From: Ectocarpus siliculosus
Lineage: Eukaryota; Sar; Phaeophyceae; Ectocarpales; Ectocarpaceae
Length of the DNA: 64,000 nt
Assembly: GCA_000310025.1 (NCBI GenBank)
Contig: FN649750.1
Coordinates: forward strand, 766,723-830,722
Direction: 5' to 3'
The translations under genes and the position numbers were made by a program. Numbering within the stretch: the first letter of the stretch is position 1; every line of letters starts with the position of its first letter. Under the pieces are notes generated by a model, which was not told where the DNA came from, ran no database searches, and saw nothing but the letters and a program-made list of their open reading frames with translations. Positions 43,660 to 56,122 of the stretch are shown one piece after another.

Positions 43660-46600
43660 CGGAAGGAAAAATAGCGATGACAGCAGCAGCAGCAGTCTCG
43701 ATGGCGAGGCTCCCAGCAACGTTAACTACACCGGTGAGTATGTGCACAAGCACTGCTGTGACGTGGTTGCCGCTCGCCATTTGTTCCGCAAAAAAGGTCT
43801 GTGCCTTGCTGTGCTTATGGTTGTGGGTGTGGCAGACTTTTTTTTTTCTTGTGCCTGCCCCACATGCACGCCCCCCGACTGGTGCTGTGTGGCACAAATG
43901 ACAATCAGCGGTGGGGCGCGTTGGGTACCGAAACTTGTCGGCGTAAGCAAGAGCCCAAAAGACGAAAAGGGGCCTTTGTCCCACAAACAACTCAACCTCT
44001 TCCATCACACTTGCGAATGCATTCAAAGAGAGAGGTATGCCTCATGTGCACCAATGGCCCGAGAAGAAAGTCTAAACGTTTCCCCGCACCAAATTATTCG
44101 CCAAACGTATGCCAAGTTGGAGAATTTACGTTATTTATGCAGACACCATGACGCCACAACCACGCGCCTCCAGCCAGGGATCAACGCGCGGAAAACAGGA
44201 AGTAAAACGTTTTCGTGTGTGTGCTGTGCTTTCCTTCAGGGTGCACTACCAGCACACCCCACGAACCAACTACACCCAACACTGTCCTTCTACACCTTCC
44301 CAGCAGAACATACAGAGAGATGCACAAGATGGCTACCAAACTGTCAGCCTGTGTTCACCACAGGGGAAATATCGCTGTGTGCTGCTCGGGAAATCGTGGA
44401 AATAAAGATAGCCTTCGCTGACGTGATGAGATGGAGTCGTTGGGTCGTACTTCTATTAGAAAAAAAAAAAAAAAACTTGTGGGTGATTTCTTCCTGTGTG
44501 GCCCCGTAATATCGATGTTGAACACATACACCGAGAGGTGTGTATTTAGATTGGTGCCAGAATACATGGGACGGAAACACCCACGCTGACACTAGTTGGT
44601 CAGCCGGTTGGCGCGGTCGATTCAAAGATGGTAAGACACACACATGTTGTACTCCTCGGCAGTTGTATGCATTGTCTTTCACACGACGTGTTGGATTGTT
44701 CTGCTTCCCAAGAGGCAGCTGCTGGCCTCCCTGCTTGCGTCTCCCAATATCTATCCGCGCAGGACACACCAGCAGAATTTATTGGCGCCGTTCATTCCGT
44801 TCGAGTGGGCGGTTTTTCTCTCTGTCGATTTGTAGGAACAAGAAACTGCTGTGCACATGGGAATAATTTGCCACGCATGCAGAGCGAACAATGTTCTTGT
44901 CTACGCCAACGTGTTCCTGAAGCCTAACATCCGAGCGCACATGCCATGTTCATATTGCGGCTACTCGGCTTTATGCGCTTGTCTCGTACTGCCGTTTACG
45001 GTTTGACAGCCCCTGCTCGTGCTCCGTACAATGTGGCACGCGCACATCATTAGGACCTTTACTCGGCACGAGGCTCGGTACTTATTTCTCCGTCGGGGAA
45101 TCCCGATATCGACTATATTGATTCCGTGTAGGATTATTTAGGGAGTATCTGTGTCGATGGTTGAGCCTAATCGCCTTTTAGCTCTCTGTACATTTGTAGC
45201 GCGTAATTTTTGTATTCGAAACACTCACTCCCTTGAGTCAGTGCGCGTTTTCTTTTATGCCGAGCAGAGCCGTGGTCGAAGACTCTCGGGCGCAACGCGG
45301 CTTTGGAGTATTCTAGGGACAGCCCGATGTTCCGAAAACGCATGTGGGCATTCCAGGATACGCTCAAGCCGCTGCAGGGGCACACGACGAGGATTCTAAC
45401 GCGCGCTGACGAGTACTGCCAGGTGCGGTGCGTTGCTCGTTGCTGCCATTGCTCCGGGCATTTGTTTGGCACTATTCGGTACCATCCATGGGATGACAGG
45501 TTTTTGGTGTATGGTACTATTTTTTTTGTTTGGTCATAGCGTTTTGTTTTTTGTATTTTGTGGGCTTTGGTTTCACGTGGGTGCCAGTGTATTTATGTTA
45601 GACACTTCTGCAGTGCAAAGGGAGAGATTTTTGTACGGGATGCCGTGAGTTTCGCGTTGTCCACGCATAGGTGGGTGTGGTACTCAGTTTGGCGCGCTGG
45701 AATTGTCAATATTATCGAAAATATTGCCGCACACCACACAAGAATAGACCGCCCGTACGTACTGTAGGTCGTTTCCAATTATGTAGAAGGAAGATGACGT
45801 TGGACTATCACTCATTGCCCGTGCTTACCCCCAGCAATATGCGTGTTCCTTTCTGCCTATCGCTTTCTTTTGTTGGGGGGCTACTTGGCAGGCGGGGGAG
45901 GAGTTCCGTCAGAAGGGCGTTTCCCTAGCTGAGGAGTTGTACAGCAAGGAGGCGTCGAGGTGAGATAAACCTGTGCGCACCCAAAGTCAAAAGACCTCTC
46001 TCGAAGTAAATACATAGTAGGAGGCTCTCGGTCGGGAGGTTACCGTAAAATGCACAAGATAACACACCCCTTAGACTGTTTTTCAAAGCTCGATTTATCA
46101 GCAGCAGAAAGAGTCACGGCGCCGAAAACGGCAGCGTTGCAGCCGTCTGGTCGAGAGCTCTCAGAAAACGTATCGTTTCGTTTATGCATCTTGTTCGTCA
46201 TGGGGTAATCGAGCTTTGAAATTGGTCCAGGGGGTGTGTTATCTTGTTTCATAGACGGTAGGTGCGCTTGCGTGCCGGGGGCGATGCAAGAGCACATGGC
46301 CACTGCTCTCATGGTTGCATCGTTGTAGATCGCAACCTTCGGTAGTGCCACGGTTGGCTTCGGTAAAAACTGCAGAATATACCTCGCATCAATTTGCGGG
46401 GAATCTTTTGTTCTTACCGTGAGACTGTTCGCGTGTGCTCGCTGTGTCTTTGCCGTAGATCCTACTACATATGCATACCTACTGTGACACGGACTGCTGC
46501 TGTGTTCGTCAACTACTTCATTCTTGTCGGCGGGCGTTTGTGTAGTTGTACGGTCATCGCTCGGAGGCTTCTGCGCAGTTCTCTGTGACCAGTCCGGGTA

Positions 46601-49600
46601 AAGACATTTCCTCTTGCGATTTACCCCGGCGGATAATTGGGAATCAATTGGAACCGGTGTCGTTGCCTATTGTCCGTGTTGTCCGCTGTGTAGCAGTTGG
46701 GGCGGTGAGTCTCAAGCACACACACGATAGGGTAGCGGCATCTTTGCGGCAGATCGTACTGCCGTAACCCGCTGCTCTCGCTCTCTCGCTCTCTCTCTCC
46801 GTCTTGTGTTTTGTACCGCGTTGCTCACGGTGTGGGGAACGTGTGTGCTAGGAGAGACAACGTCAAAACGGCCCCCTTGTGCGGATGAATAATAATTTTT
46901 GTTATTCCTGCGAAGGATTTATTAAGCGGAACATTGTCCCCGGGGTATAGTTCCAGTTTGTTCAACTTTGGGCGTTGAGCACACGCGTCACCGGTGACTG
47001 GCAGTCCTCGGGCGTGCGCGGTGTTGTACCGACGACCCCCCTGCGTGCCCCTGAGAAGGAAGCGTGAGAAACGATTGACTTCCTCCGGCGAAATATGTCC
47101 CGAAACACGAAAACAGGCAAAACGATACATGTACATATATTCGAGTCTTGTGGGTGTATGCTGCGCTGCCTGCAAACCAAGAGAGTCAACGTCAACATTT
47201 TCTCTGTAGTAGTAATATGTTGGAGACTTGTGGACGTGTGTTGCGCTGGCCCGTTGTTTCTGCAACGTTCGTTTTTGTTGTCGATGTTGTCAAGACGTGT
47301 GCAAAGCTTCGCGAATTTTATTTGGATACGTTCGAGAAGGTGTCAAAAGGTGTCAAAGAAGTCCTTACTAGGACGAGGCCAATCCCTCTCTACCTTGGTT
47401 GTGGAACGGTCCTCTGTCGCAGACTTTGTTGGCCGCTCGCCCCTTGCTTGAGCCGGTGCGTCTCTGCTGTCTGTGTCTCACGATGTACCCGTTCGCTGTC
47501 GCGGATGCGTTCCTGGCAGGGTGATGTTCAGCAACAACTTCATCGCGGAGGGGATAGGAGACCTAGCGGCAAACATGTCCAGCTTCACCACGGCGCTCAA
47601 GCAAGTCCACGAACTTGTCGCCCTCCTCGTGTAAGTTTTTTTTTCTTAATATTCGTTTCTGTTTTTTCATCGTGGTGTGTGTGGTCGTGTTGGCAGATGA
47701 GAGGGTAGCATGGTGAAAGCTCTCCGCAAACTTTCTTTTTGCTGGTGTTTACCTAACTCCGCCGGTTACATGTGTTGTGTATGTTGCGATTGTTTGCCGT
47801 TTTTTTGTGGCCACCATAATCGCAGTCAGTTCTGTGTGTTGCTCACGATTGTATCGATGTCTTCTTTGTTGTTGTCGTCGTCGTCATTGCTTACTTCACT
47901 TTTTTTATTGCTGCCCTTGAGAACCGGGACACTGTAGATAAACAAGCATTTCCCCCTTTTTTCTCTGGCGACCTTTCCATCCGCAGTGATAGCGTCAAGT
48001 CCGGTCTGGCAGCACCCCTATACACCTTCAACGAAGGCTTCAGGGATCTTGACGACCTTGCCGACGAGCTCGACACCAGGTGACCATCGTAACAATAACG
48101 TCTCGACTACGACAACACCACGTAGGTCTTGGTCCACTGACGAAAAGCTGAGCGCTTCGGACGACTGCGCCCTGATTGGAGCCTTAAAAGGAGCCCTCCC
48201 CAACATTAGAAAGGATCGGGCTACAAGAAGGAACGCTGGTTGCGGGGCGAGCCTCGATCTCTAATAGCTGGTTGCTGCTGCCGACTGTTTTTTTGTGGAC
48301 CATCCCCATTCCGTCACTGCTGCAGACCTGTTTATTTATTTATTTTTCCTTTTTTTTTGTTGTTGTGGCGATTGTCAAGCAGACCGGCAACTTGTTTCGT
48401 TCACAAACTGACTTTGTTACAAATCCGCAAACATGGCGTGTATCCATCCGCGCGTCTGCGAACACGTGCAAAAACCGAGGCTCTGCCACACGCCCTGATC
48501 CGAGCGCATGCTTTATTTTCAATAAACTCGCTTCCCTGCTTGTTTTTGCTGTATGTTCTTGGAGCTCCCGCCTGTGAACGGATGATTGCTGTCTTCTTGT
48601 CTTCTCGCAACTGGCTTCGGCTGACGCGCTAGCTCGCCGGCCATTGTGCGTGTGTGGTGCATTGAGTTGTGTCATGTCCCCGACTCTTTTACGGCTCCTC
48701 AGGTTCAGAGAGGATGATGCGTATTTTTTGGAAGCCAACTGACCCTACATACCTGTGTTTGTTGGATTTCTTTTGTTTCGCAGAGGTCGCGAGTACGAGA
48801 GCACGCTGTCCAAGGCGCTGGACCAGAGGGAGCTGCCGACGGACGGACCGATCCACGACAAGGCTGCCAGGGCGAGGTGCGGTGGACGCATGGCATGCGT
48901 TCGGCTGCATTTTCAACGTAACCTCTGTCTGATTGAATTATTTGCCTCAAGAGAGGTTTTTACTCAAGGCTGTTTTGCTTGGCGATTTGTGTTTTGGCGA
49001 CCACTTGTATTTCGTTCGTTCCGACAACGATACCTCTGGTTTGTTGGTGCCCTGTCGCACACGATGCATGCAGCACACGGCGTTGGTCGCACGGAAGGAA
49101 AAAAAAGGGTGCTGTTTGTTTAGAGGGTCGTGGTCGCGGCGTAGCTTGCAAGCAGACACTTACCCGTGCGTACTGGCAGACCCGGGGGAGCCCAACGAGG
49201 GGCACCGCAGTCTGAAGCGCTTTTCAAACTCACCCCCGCTAGCTTTCGCAGGATGCTCGTTTTTGGGGATGATCGACTGAGACGACCGGGCCAGATTGAT
49301 AAGTGCAAGTTCATCTATTGTGGTGCGCTCCTTTGTGTGGTGCCATGCAGCAAGAATCGCGCTCACCACGAACAGCGTCTGCTGCTACTGGCAAGCTTAC
49401 AAGTGGCCCAACCAACAATTTTTATTGCACGAGCAGGAAAACGATAGCAACAGGGTAGCATCGTGATGCCGCGCACCACGGATTTTGAGTAGATATTTTT
49501 TGCTGGGACCTGGAACAAGAGCAAGCCGCTACCTAAATAAACGTAGTAGTTGGCTAAACAAAACGTTGATGTGGTAAGGAATTCCATCCAGGTGTGAATG

Positions 49601-52600
49601 CGGTGAGAAATCACAGGCCATGTGCACAAATCAAATTGCCCGATTCCTTCGCTTGTCGCGTTTTTTCCCTGCAGCATCATGCGCTCGTCTCGGATGTTAT
49701 TTTTTTGTTTCTTGCAATGCGCAGCACACTGTAGGGTGTTTGGCAACCATCTCATTCAACTTGAAAGCCACAACGACAGCAATCCGGACCGCAAAGAACA
49801 TCAACGAGTGAAAACCACGTTCAATGACCTTCAAAATGAACTTTCACGCGTTGTTGGTTGAACGTCATGCCTCCCAGCAGCAAACAGCGATATCCACCCC
49901 GTAGCCGATTAAATTTCGGTCCAGGTAATGGAAACACTGCATCAATTATTTGTCCTTCGTATAGTGTCTCCAAAATTGTGTACAGTTTTTGCGAATGATC
50001 CGTGCGTGCATCGACGCTCATCAGGTGGGACTTCGAGCTGTTCAGGTTCGATGTGGTTCGCTACATGAACCAGCTGGACTCGAAGAAGGTGCTCCTCCTG
50101 GAGACCGGGATAAACAACACCTTTTACGGTACGTTCCGTGGGAATGGTGGTGGGTAGTACATCACCACCGGGGTGCCCGCTATGTAGCAATAACGTTGGT
50201 GTTTTTGTTTTCGAGACTCTTTCATTGGCAGGCAAGCCGCTTCTCGTGGTCGATGTTGAGAAACAAAACACACTGTTGCTACCGTTTCTGATCATGCCCT
50301 TTTGAAGTTTTTTCTGCTTTAGCCGCACACTATCCGGAGAGGAGTCTAGCCTCTCCCATTACAGGTTCCCAGATCATGGCCTTTTGAAGTTTTTGCTGCT
50401 TTGGCCGCACTGGTCTGCTCGTTAGCGCGGTCGACGTTGTGAAACACGCGAACACACTCACACACTCACGCACATGGTGGGGAACTTCGCGGGCCGGATC
50501 CCCTTCCCCTTTTTTTGTCGCTGCGAGCAACGTATTTTCGACGGTGAACCAGTTGGCCTGCAAGGTCTGCGCCGATACAGCAACGTGCTGGCGGTGTGGC
50601 ACCTTCATGGTGTTAGAGTGTGTTTCTGTTTTGAAGCCCGTTGTTCTTTCGTCCATGTTTTCCTCGGCAGTCAATATTTTGTGTTTTTCATATTCAGCGC
50701 CACAAAAATCCACAGAAACCGCCGATGGAACCTGAAAAAAAAAAAAAAAAATGTATTAAGAGGCACAATGGATATCACAAGAAAGAGCCTTACACCTGAA
50801 ATCGTGTTGATCCACGTCGGGGGGGGGGGGGGGTCAACACGCAGCGCTGCTGGCGTTCTTCCAAGGGGGAGGGTCAATCTGCGGGGAGATGGAAAAGTCG
50901 ATGCGTCGGCGACAAGTGGTGCTGGACGGAATGAACAAGAGACACGACCGGGATAACGCCCTGTGGGCCTACGTCCGCTCTCGCCTGGAGGTAAAATGCA
51001 TACGTTGTTTTTGAGGTGGCTGGCAGTCGATGGATCTGCGACTGCTTGCCAACTAAAGCGTTGGGGTTTTGGCAGCGATTACGGCACCAAATAACCAGGG
51101 TGCATGGGCCCAAGTGTGCGTCCTGCATGCGCTCTTTGCTGCTATTGATGTCTGGTTGTCTGGCGCTCACTCATGCTGCTATCTAGAAGTAGAACCTATT
51201 TTTTTTCCAGCGATTAGAGCACCACATACAGGTGCCGGTGCTCGGTAGGCTTCCCCCGCGCTTGCGTGCAAGTGCTATTTGCTTCTATCTAGAGCGAGAG
51301 GTTTAGTCCGCCAATGATCTCTTTCGTGCGGTCATCAACGCTTCCCCGAAAAATTTGGAACGCGATCGGTGCTTGTGCAAAGTTGTGGGTGCGCTCTCGC
51401 TCGCCTGGAGATGGCCCGGGTGTTGCCTGTTTCTCCGTGCCGGCTTTCGTTGATGCCTCTCGCCTACACCAGCAGTGCTGATGGAACAGGAATTTCAAGG
51501 TTGAATTATTCGTCTCTTCTTCTCCTCTATGTTTGCCGCACTTCATATTGTACCAAATGGCTCTTCTACACGGACGACCTTATGTTGTAAAGTATTCCGT
51601 AGGAAGGAACGATTGGCCGTCGGCGATTCGTCGTGTGGGAACAAATCTCCATCCTCTCGAGAGACAAGTGATCCATGTTGTAGCAGCTAAGGCGTCCCAA
51701 ACACGAATGCGCCCCCCCAGAGACTAAAGATATCTGTGATGTGATGTGATGTGATGTGGCAATACGCGAAGCTGATTTTCTCTACGCTGGCACACTCCCA
51801 GGCCGTTCCCTCTTGGTGGTGGCCTCGCTTGACCCATGGGCCGCCGCCTTTCTGCAGCGCTACGTACCGTACCAGATGGCACCCCTGTCTAGACGACAGG
51901 CCTTACTCTGCAGACCTGCGTCGAGGACGTGTGGTCAATGGCTTCAACATCAAAGCCATTCCAAACAGGAGTACCCCCCCCCCCCCCCACGAATGGCATT
52001 CATTCCTCCAGGCGGAGTTGCAGGGGGCGTTGCCGCCCCCCGGGGCGCCTCCCGGCGCTCGAGCGCCCATCAACCCCCGGGCGGCCTGTCCCGTGTACGT
52101 CGCGGAGCTGACGACGGAGGTGCTGTCGGCCGCTAGCCAAGAGGTCAGAGAGGGGCGAGTTGTCGCTGAAAAGGGCGCGTAGTTGGAGAAGGGGTGTCGT
52201 GCCTTGCATGCGTCCACCCCCGCGAAGGGATGGTGTCTGCGGCGATGGTTTTGAGACGGGTAGCCATTAGCCTGGCTTGAAATGGGCCTGGCTGAAGGAA
52301 CTAGCCTTCTCACCCTCGTTTGTTTTTTGAGAGAGACCGTCTGTTTGTTGTATTTTTACCCACGCCCCTGCGCCGGGAACAATGCTTGCTACTATTGGAC
52401 ACCCCACCCCCCCTCCGTCAGTTTTTATGGTACCCCCGTCGCCCCCGCTGTCCACGCGTCGCTTCCTTGCACGTCACAGGCGTCTGCGGTGGACATGATG
52501 CACTACAAGGACGAGGGCGTGCTCAAGCAGGGGTACCTCATGAAGAAGTGAGCGAGGCGCGTTTTGCTTGCTGTCTCTCTCGCCTGCTCTTGGTTAGGCG

Positions 52601-55600
52601 CGGTTTTAGGCCGGCGGCGTGATTATCCGCTCGTGCATCGTTCTGTCGCATATTTTCCCTCGTTGCCAATAGCCAGATTCACTCGTGTGGACGCCTCGAC
52701 TTTTCTTGCTGGCAGTGACCCCTTCACGATGGAAGTGCAAGCATCCCAGACTCTCCGCATGCTTTCGCTCTTGCGCGACCTGCGCATTTGGCTCCACCGG
52801 GCTGTTCTTGTATTTGATGAGCAAGGCTGCGGTGGGGTGGGCGAAACACTGCCAAGCGGCGGCGGCGGCGGCGCCAGTAGCAGTAGACGGGAGACGTCGC
52901 GAGAACGAATATAGCACATCGCGAGAAGGAACAGAACACAGCATTATGAAAAGGCATTGGACGCGTTTCCTTTTGGACTGTGTCCAACGGATATGGGTGC
53001 CCTCTTTTGGGGTGGCAGACCATGATGGATGTTCTAACGAGCATGGTCGGGGCGGTTTAAGCGAACAACAACATCAACAACAACACCGATGACAATACCA
53101 AGAACGTTACCAACGACAAGGACAATAACAAAAAAAATTGAACAACAACCGCCAGTGACCTTGTGGCACATTCTCCCGCACCCCGCCGACCCACACAGGC
53201 ATGTGTTTGGATGGAAGGATCGTTGCTGGTACCGTCTGCATGCCTCCAAGCTCTACACGTTGGAGCTGAGTAGGGCGGCCGCAGGAGACGTGCCCGTGTG
53301 CGTCTTCGACCTCAGCAAGGGGGCCACGGTAGCCAAGAGGCCGGGTGAGGCGTTATTGTTGTTGCGGTCGTGGTGGTGGTGGTTGCTACTGGTGTTGTTG
53401 TTGCCGTGACTGCTTTTGGTGTTGCTGTGCCCTTGACCTTGCCATAGTTGTTTCCGTTGCCGTTGTTGTTGTTGTTGTTGTTGTTGTTGTGGTTGGTGTT
53501 GTTGGTGTTGTTGCTGCTGCTGCTGTGTTCGTGTCGATGTTATTGCTGTAGGTGTTGGGGGGTTTGGTGTCGTTGCTGCTGTAGGTGCTTTCGTGTTGGG
53601 TAAAAGGGGTTGCAGTTTGAGGCAGAACACAAGCCCTTATCCCGGCTCCTTGCCTCCAACGTTTTGGCTGTTGATATCGCGCGACAGGGAAGATTCCGTT
53701 CTGCTTCCTTCTGGTCGGGGATGACGGCTATAGGCTGGAGCTGCAGGCCGAGAGCGAAGACGAGATGCTCAAGTAAGTGGTTGGTTGCTCTTGACGCATG
53801 CGTGAAGCCCCCCTCTACTCCACACGCCTGTTTTGACGTGTTGTTGCTTCATGCATTGGCATGGATGTTGAATGTTTGCGGGAGCTTTGCCGAGCGGTCT
53901 GTCTGTACTCTGTAGCCGCGCACCACCCTTTTTTGGCTCTGCGGCGGAAATGACGAGCCACGTTTAATCATCTGCATCATCCGAGAACTTGAATAGCGTT
54001 AGCGTAAGGGCAGCCTTGAAAAGGACAGGGCGAGGAGTGTGTACAGCGCCACCCAGCCCGGGGCCTGGTTCCTGATGATCTGATGCCTGTCTGTGTGACG
54101 GCACTCCGATCGTTCGATTCCATTTTTTAAGCCATTTCCTTTTCCTGCCCCAAGTCGAAGAGGAATACCGGAGATGGCGACACCCTGGTACATATTTTGG
54201 AGAGACCAATGTCGCGGGTGACTGCGGGAGAATGAGCCCGGACTCGTGTCGGGAAGGAACACCTCAGAAAAAAACTGTTCGGAGAAAATCGAGCAATTCT
54301 CGGTGCATTGATTGTTCCTGGGCACCCCACCCTTTTTTGTTCGTCCGCACTCGATTTCGATCCTGGTCCGGTGAGAACCCGGCGTGCTCCGTCCCGGCTT
54401 TGTAGGGATGCGAGGTCAATGGTCTAACGACTACGGCATGCACGACCCCCCCGCCACCCGATTTCGATCGGTATTTTTTGTGTTGTTGTATTTTCACTTG
54501 TGTCGAGCGAAAAAAGATGGATGGCAGCGATGCGGAGGTGCCAGCGGATAGAGGATGCCTCTCCCCGGGGTTCCACTGATCTGCTGGGCACCGCGGACGG
54601 AAGAGCGGGGGGAGGGCGGAAGACGATCGGGCTTCGAGCAGAAGCCCTGATGGATCGGTTTAGAAAAGCGAATCCGGTGAGAACGATGGGAATCGAAACA
54701 TGTTGACGCGGGTGTCCCGGGCATTTTGTTTTTGGGCGTGGGAGGACATGTTGGGGCCACACTCGCCGTGATTGGAACGCACAAGTCGCTTTCCTCACCC
54801 CAAGCGGTAGTTTCCACCGCGCTACTGTCCTGCCCAAAGAATGGCGGAGGCGACCAGAACAGAATTGTATATTTTTCGCGTGTTTCGTGCCGAGGACTCC
54901 GGTAGTGCTGATGCCCGATGCGCTCTTAACTTTTTGTGCGAACGTGTGTTGCGAGATTGTGTACTTGGAAGTGGAATATGTATGAACCGATTAGTTCTGG
55001 ACAGCAAGGTTCCCCGCTCCGACAACGACCTTTTCCCGGCCCGATGATTAACTTGCCGCCGAGGTGCAACGAGGTGCGAGAGGGGGCTCCGTAGACATGG
55101 ATGGGTCCGCCCCTGCCTCGGCCCTCTCCCTTTGTTTTTCTTCTTCACCTACTTCGCGTTCTCTTCAATTAGGTACCGCTGGTTGTTCTTTCCTGTTTGG
55201 CGGCCCTTTTCTCATGTTTTTTCCATGTATGAATATGTTGGATTTTATCGTCATGCCTCTTTCGCTTTCGCTTGCATCGCCACATGTACGTGTAGTGCTG
55301 CGCCGAGTGCGGGAGTTCGAGGATCGAGTGGGCCTCCGTGAACATCGGCATCACGCTGTGCGAGGCGTGCGCGACTGTCCACAGGGCGCTGGGTAGCTCG
55401 GTCAGGTAACAGCAACAGCAACAGCAACAGCAATGCACGGTTGCTTGGTGCTTGGTACTGTTCGCTCTGTTTTGATCTGTTTTCGGCTTCTGCACGACAG
55501 ATGTGCGTTTTCTATACATTTGTATCTTCTTCGACAGCATCGATCGCGCTAGCCTTCTGACTAACGAAAAGGGTAACCATCAAGATCCCTGCAATGAACC

Positions 55601-56067
55601 CAAGAGTTTGCTGGTTCTTCAACTCATTCTGGACGTCATTTTGGTCCCTGGAATGATGCCCATGTGTGTGTATGTGCAAATCACTTCATTCTGGAAATCA
55701 GCCAGCTACAGGAGACGGGCCAATGCTTGTGTGTAGGTTATTCGACTCATTCTGAACGTTTTCGGTTGGGGCTAGCGTTAGGGGTAGGGAGATAGGGTTA
55801 CATGAAGAGGACGAGGTATTGATCCTCTTCTCCGGCCTGCCCTGCTCCTCCTCCTCCTCGCAACCATCCGGCACACCCGCCGCCGCAGCACGCTGCGATC
55901 CTTGAAGCTGGACCCGTGGAGTGTTTTCGTCCTCCAGTCGCTGGTAGAAGACCTGGGGAACGAGAGGGCGCGGTGCGTGTGGGAGTTCAACGTCTCCCCG
56001 GGATGGACCAAGCCGACGCCGGACTCGGGAGCCCAACACAGAGAGCAGTGAGAAAGCTAGCTTACCG

Positions 56068-56122
<55 letters not shown>

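Noticed and set aside
43355-44026. 223-residue minus-strand open frame
   Set aside because: It is antisense to ArfGAP exon 1 and its polyglutamine run (polyleucine in this frame). It is a shadow of the real coding exon.
43734-44509. Read-through of ArfGAP exon 1 into a 393-residue open frame
   Set aside because: A GTGAGT donor at 43734 joins in phase to the BAR exon at 45268. Beyond it the frame reads intron sequence and repeat R3.
49163-49280. Possible extra exon in the ArfGAP intron between exons 6 and 7
   Set aside because: Exons 6 and 7 join in phase without it and give a continuous BAR helix.
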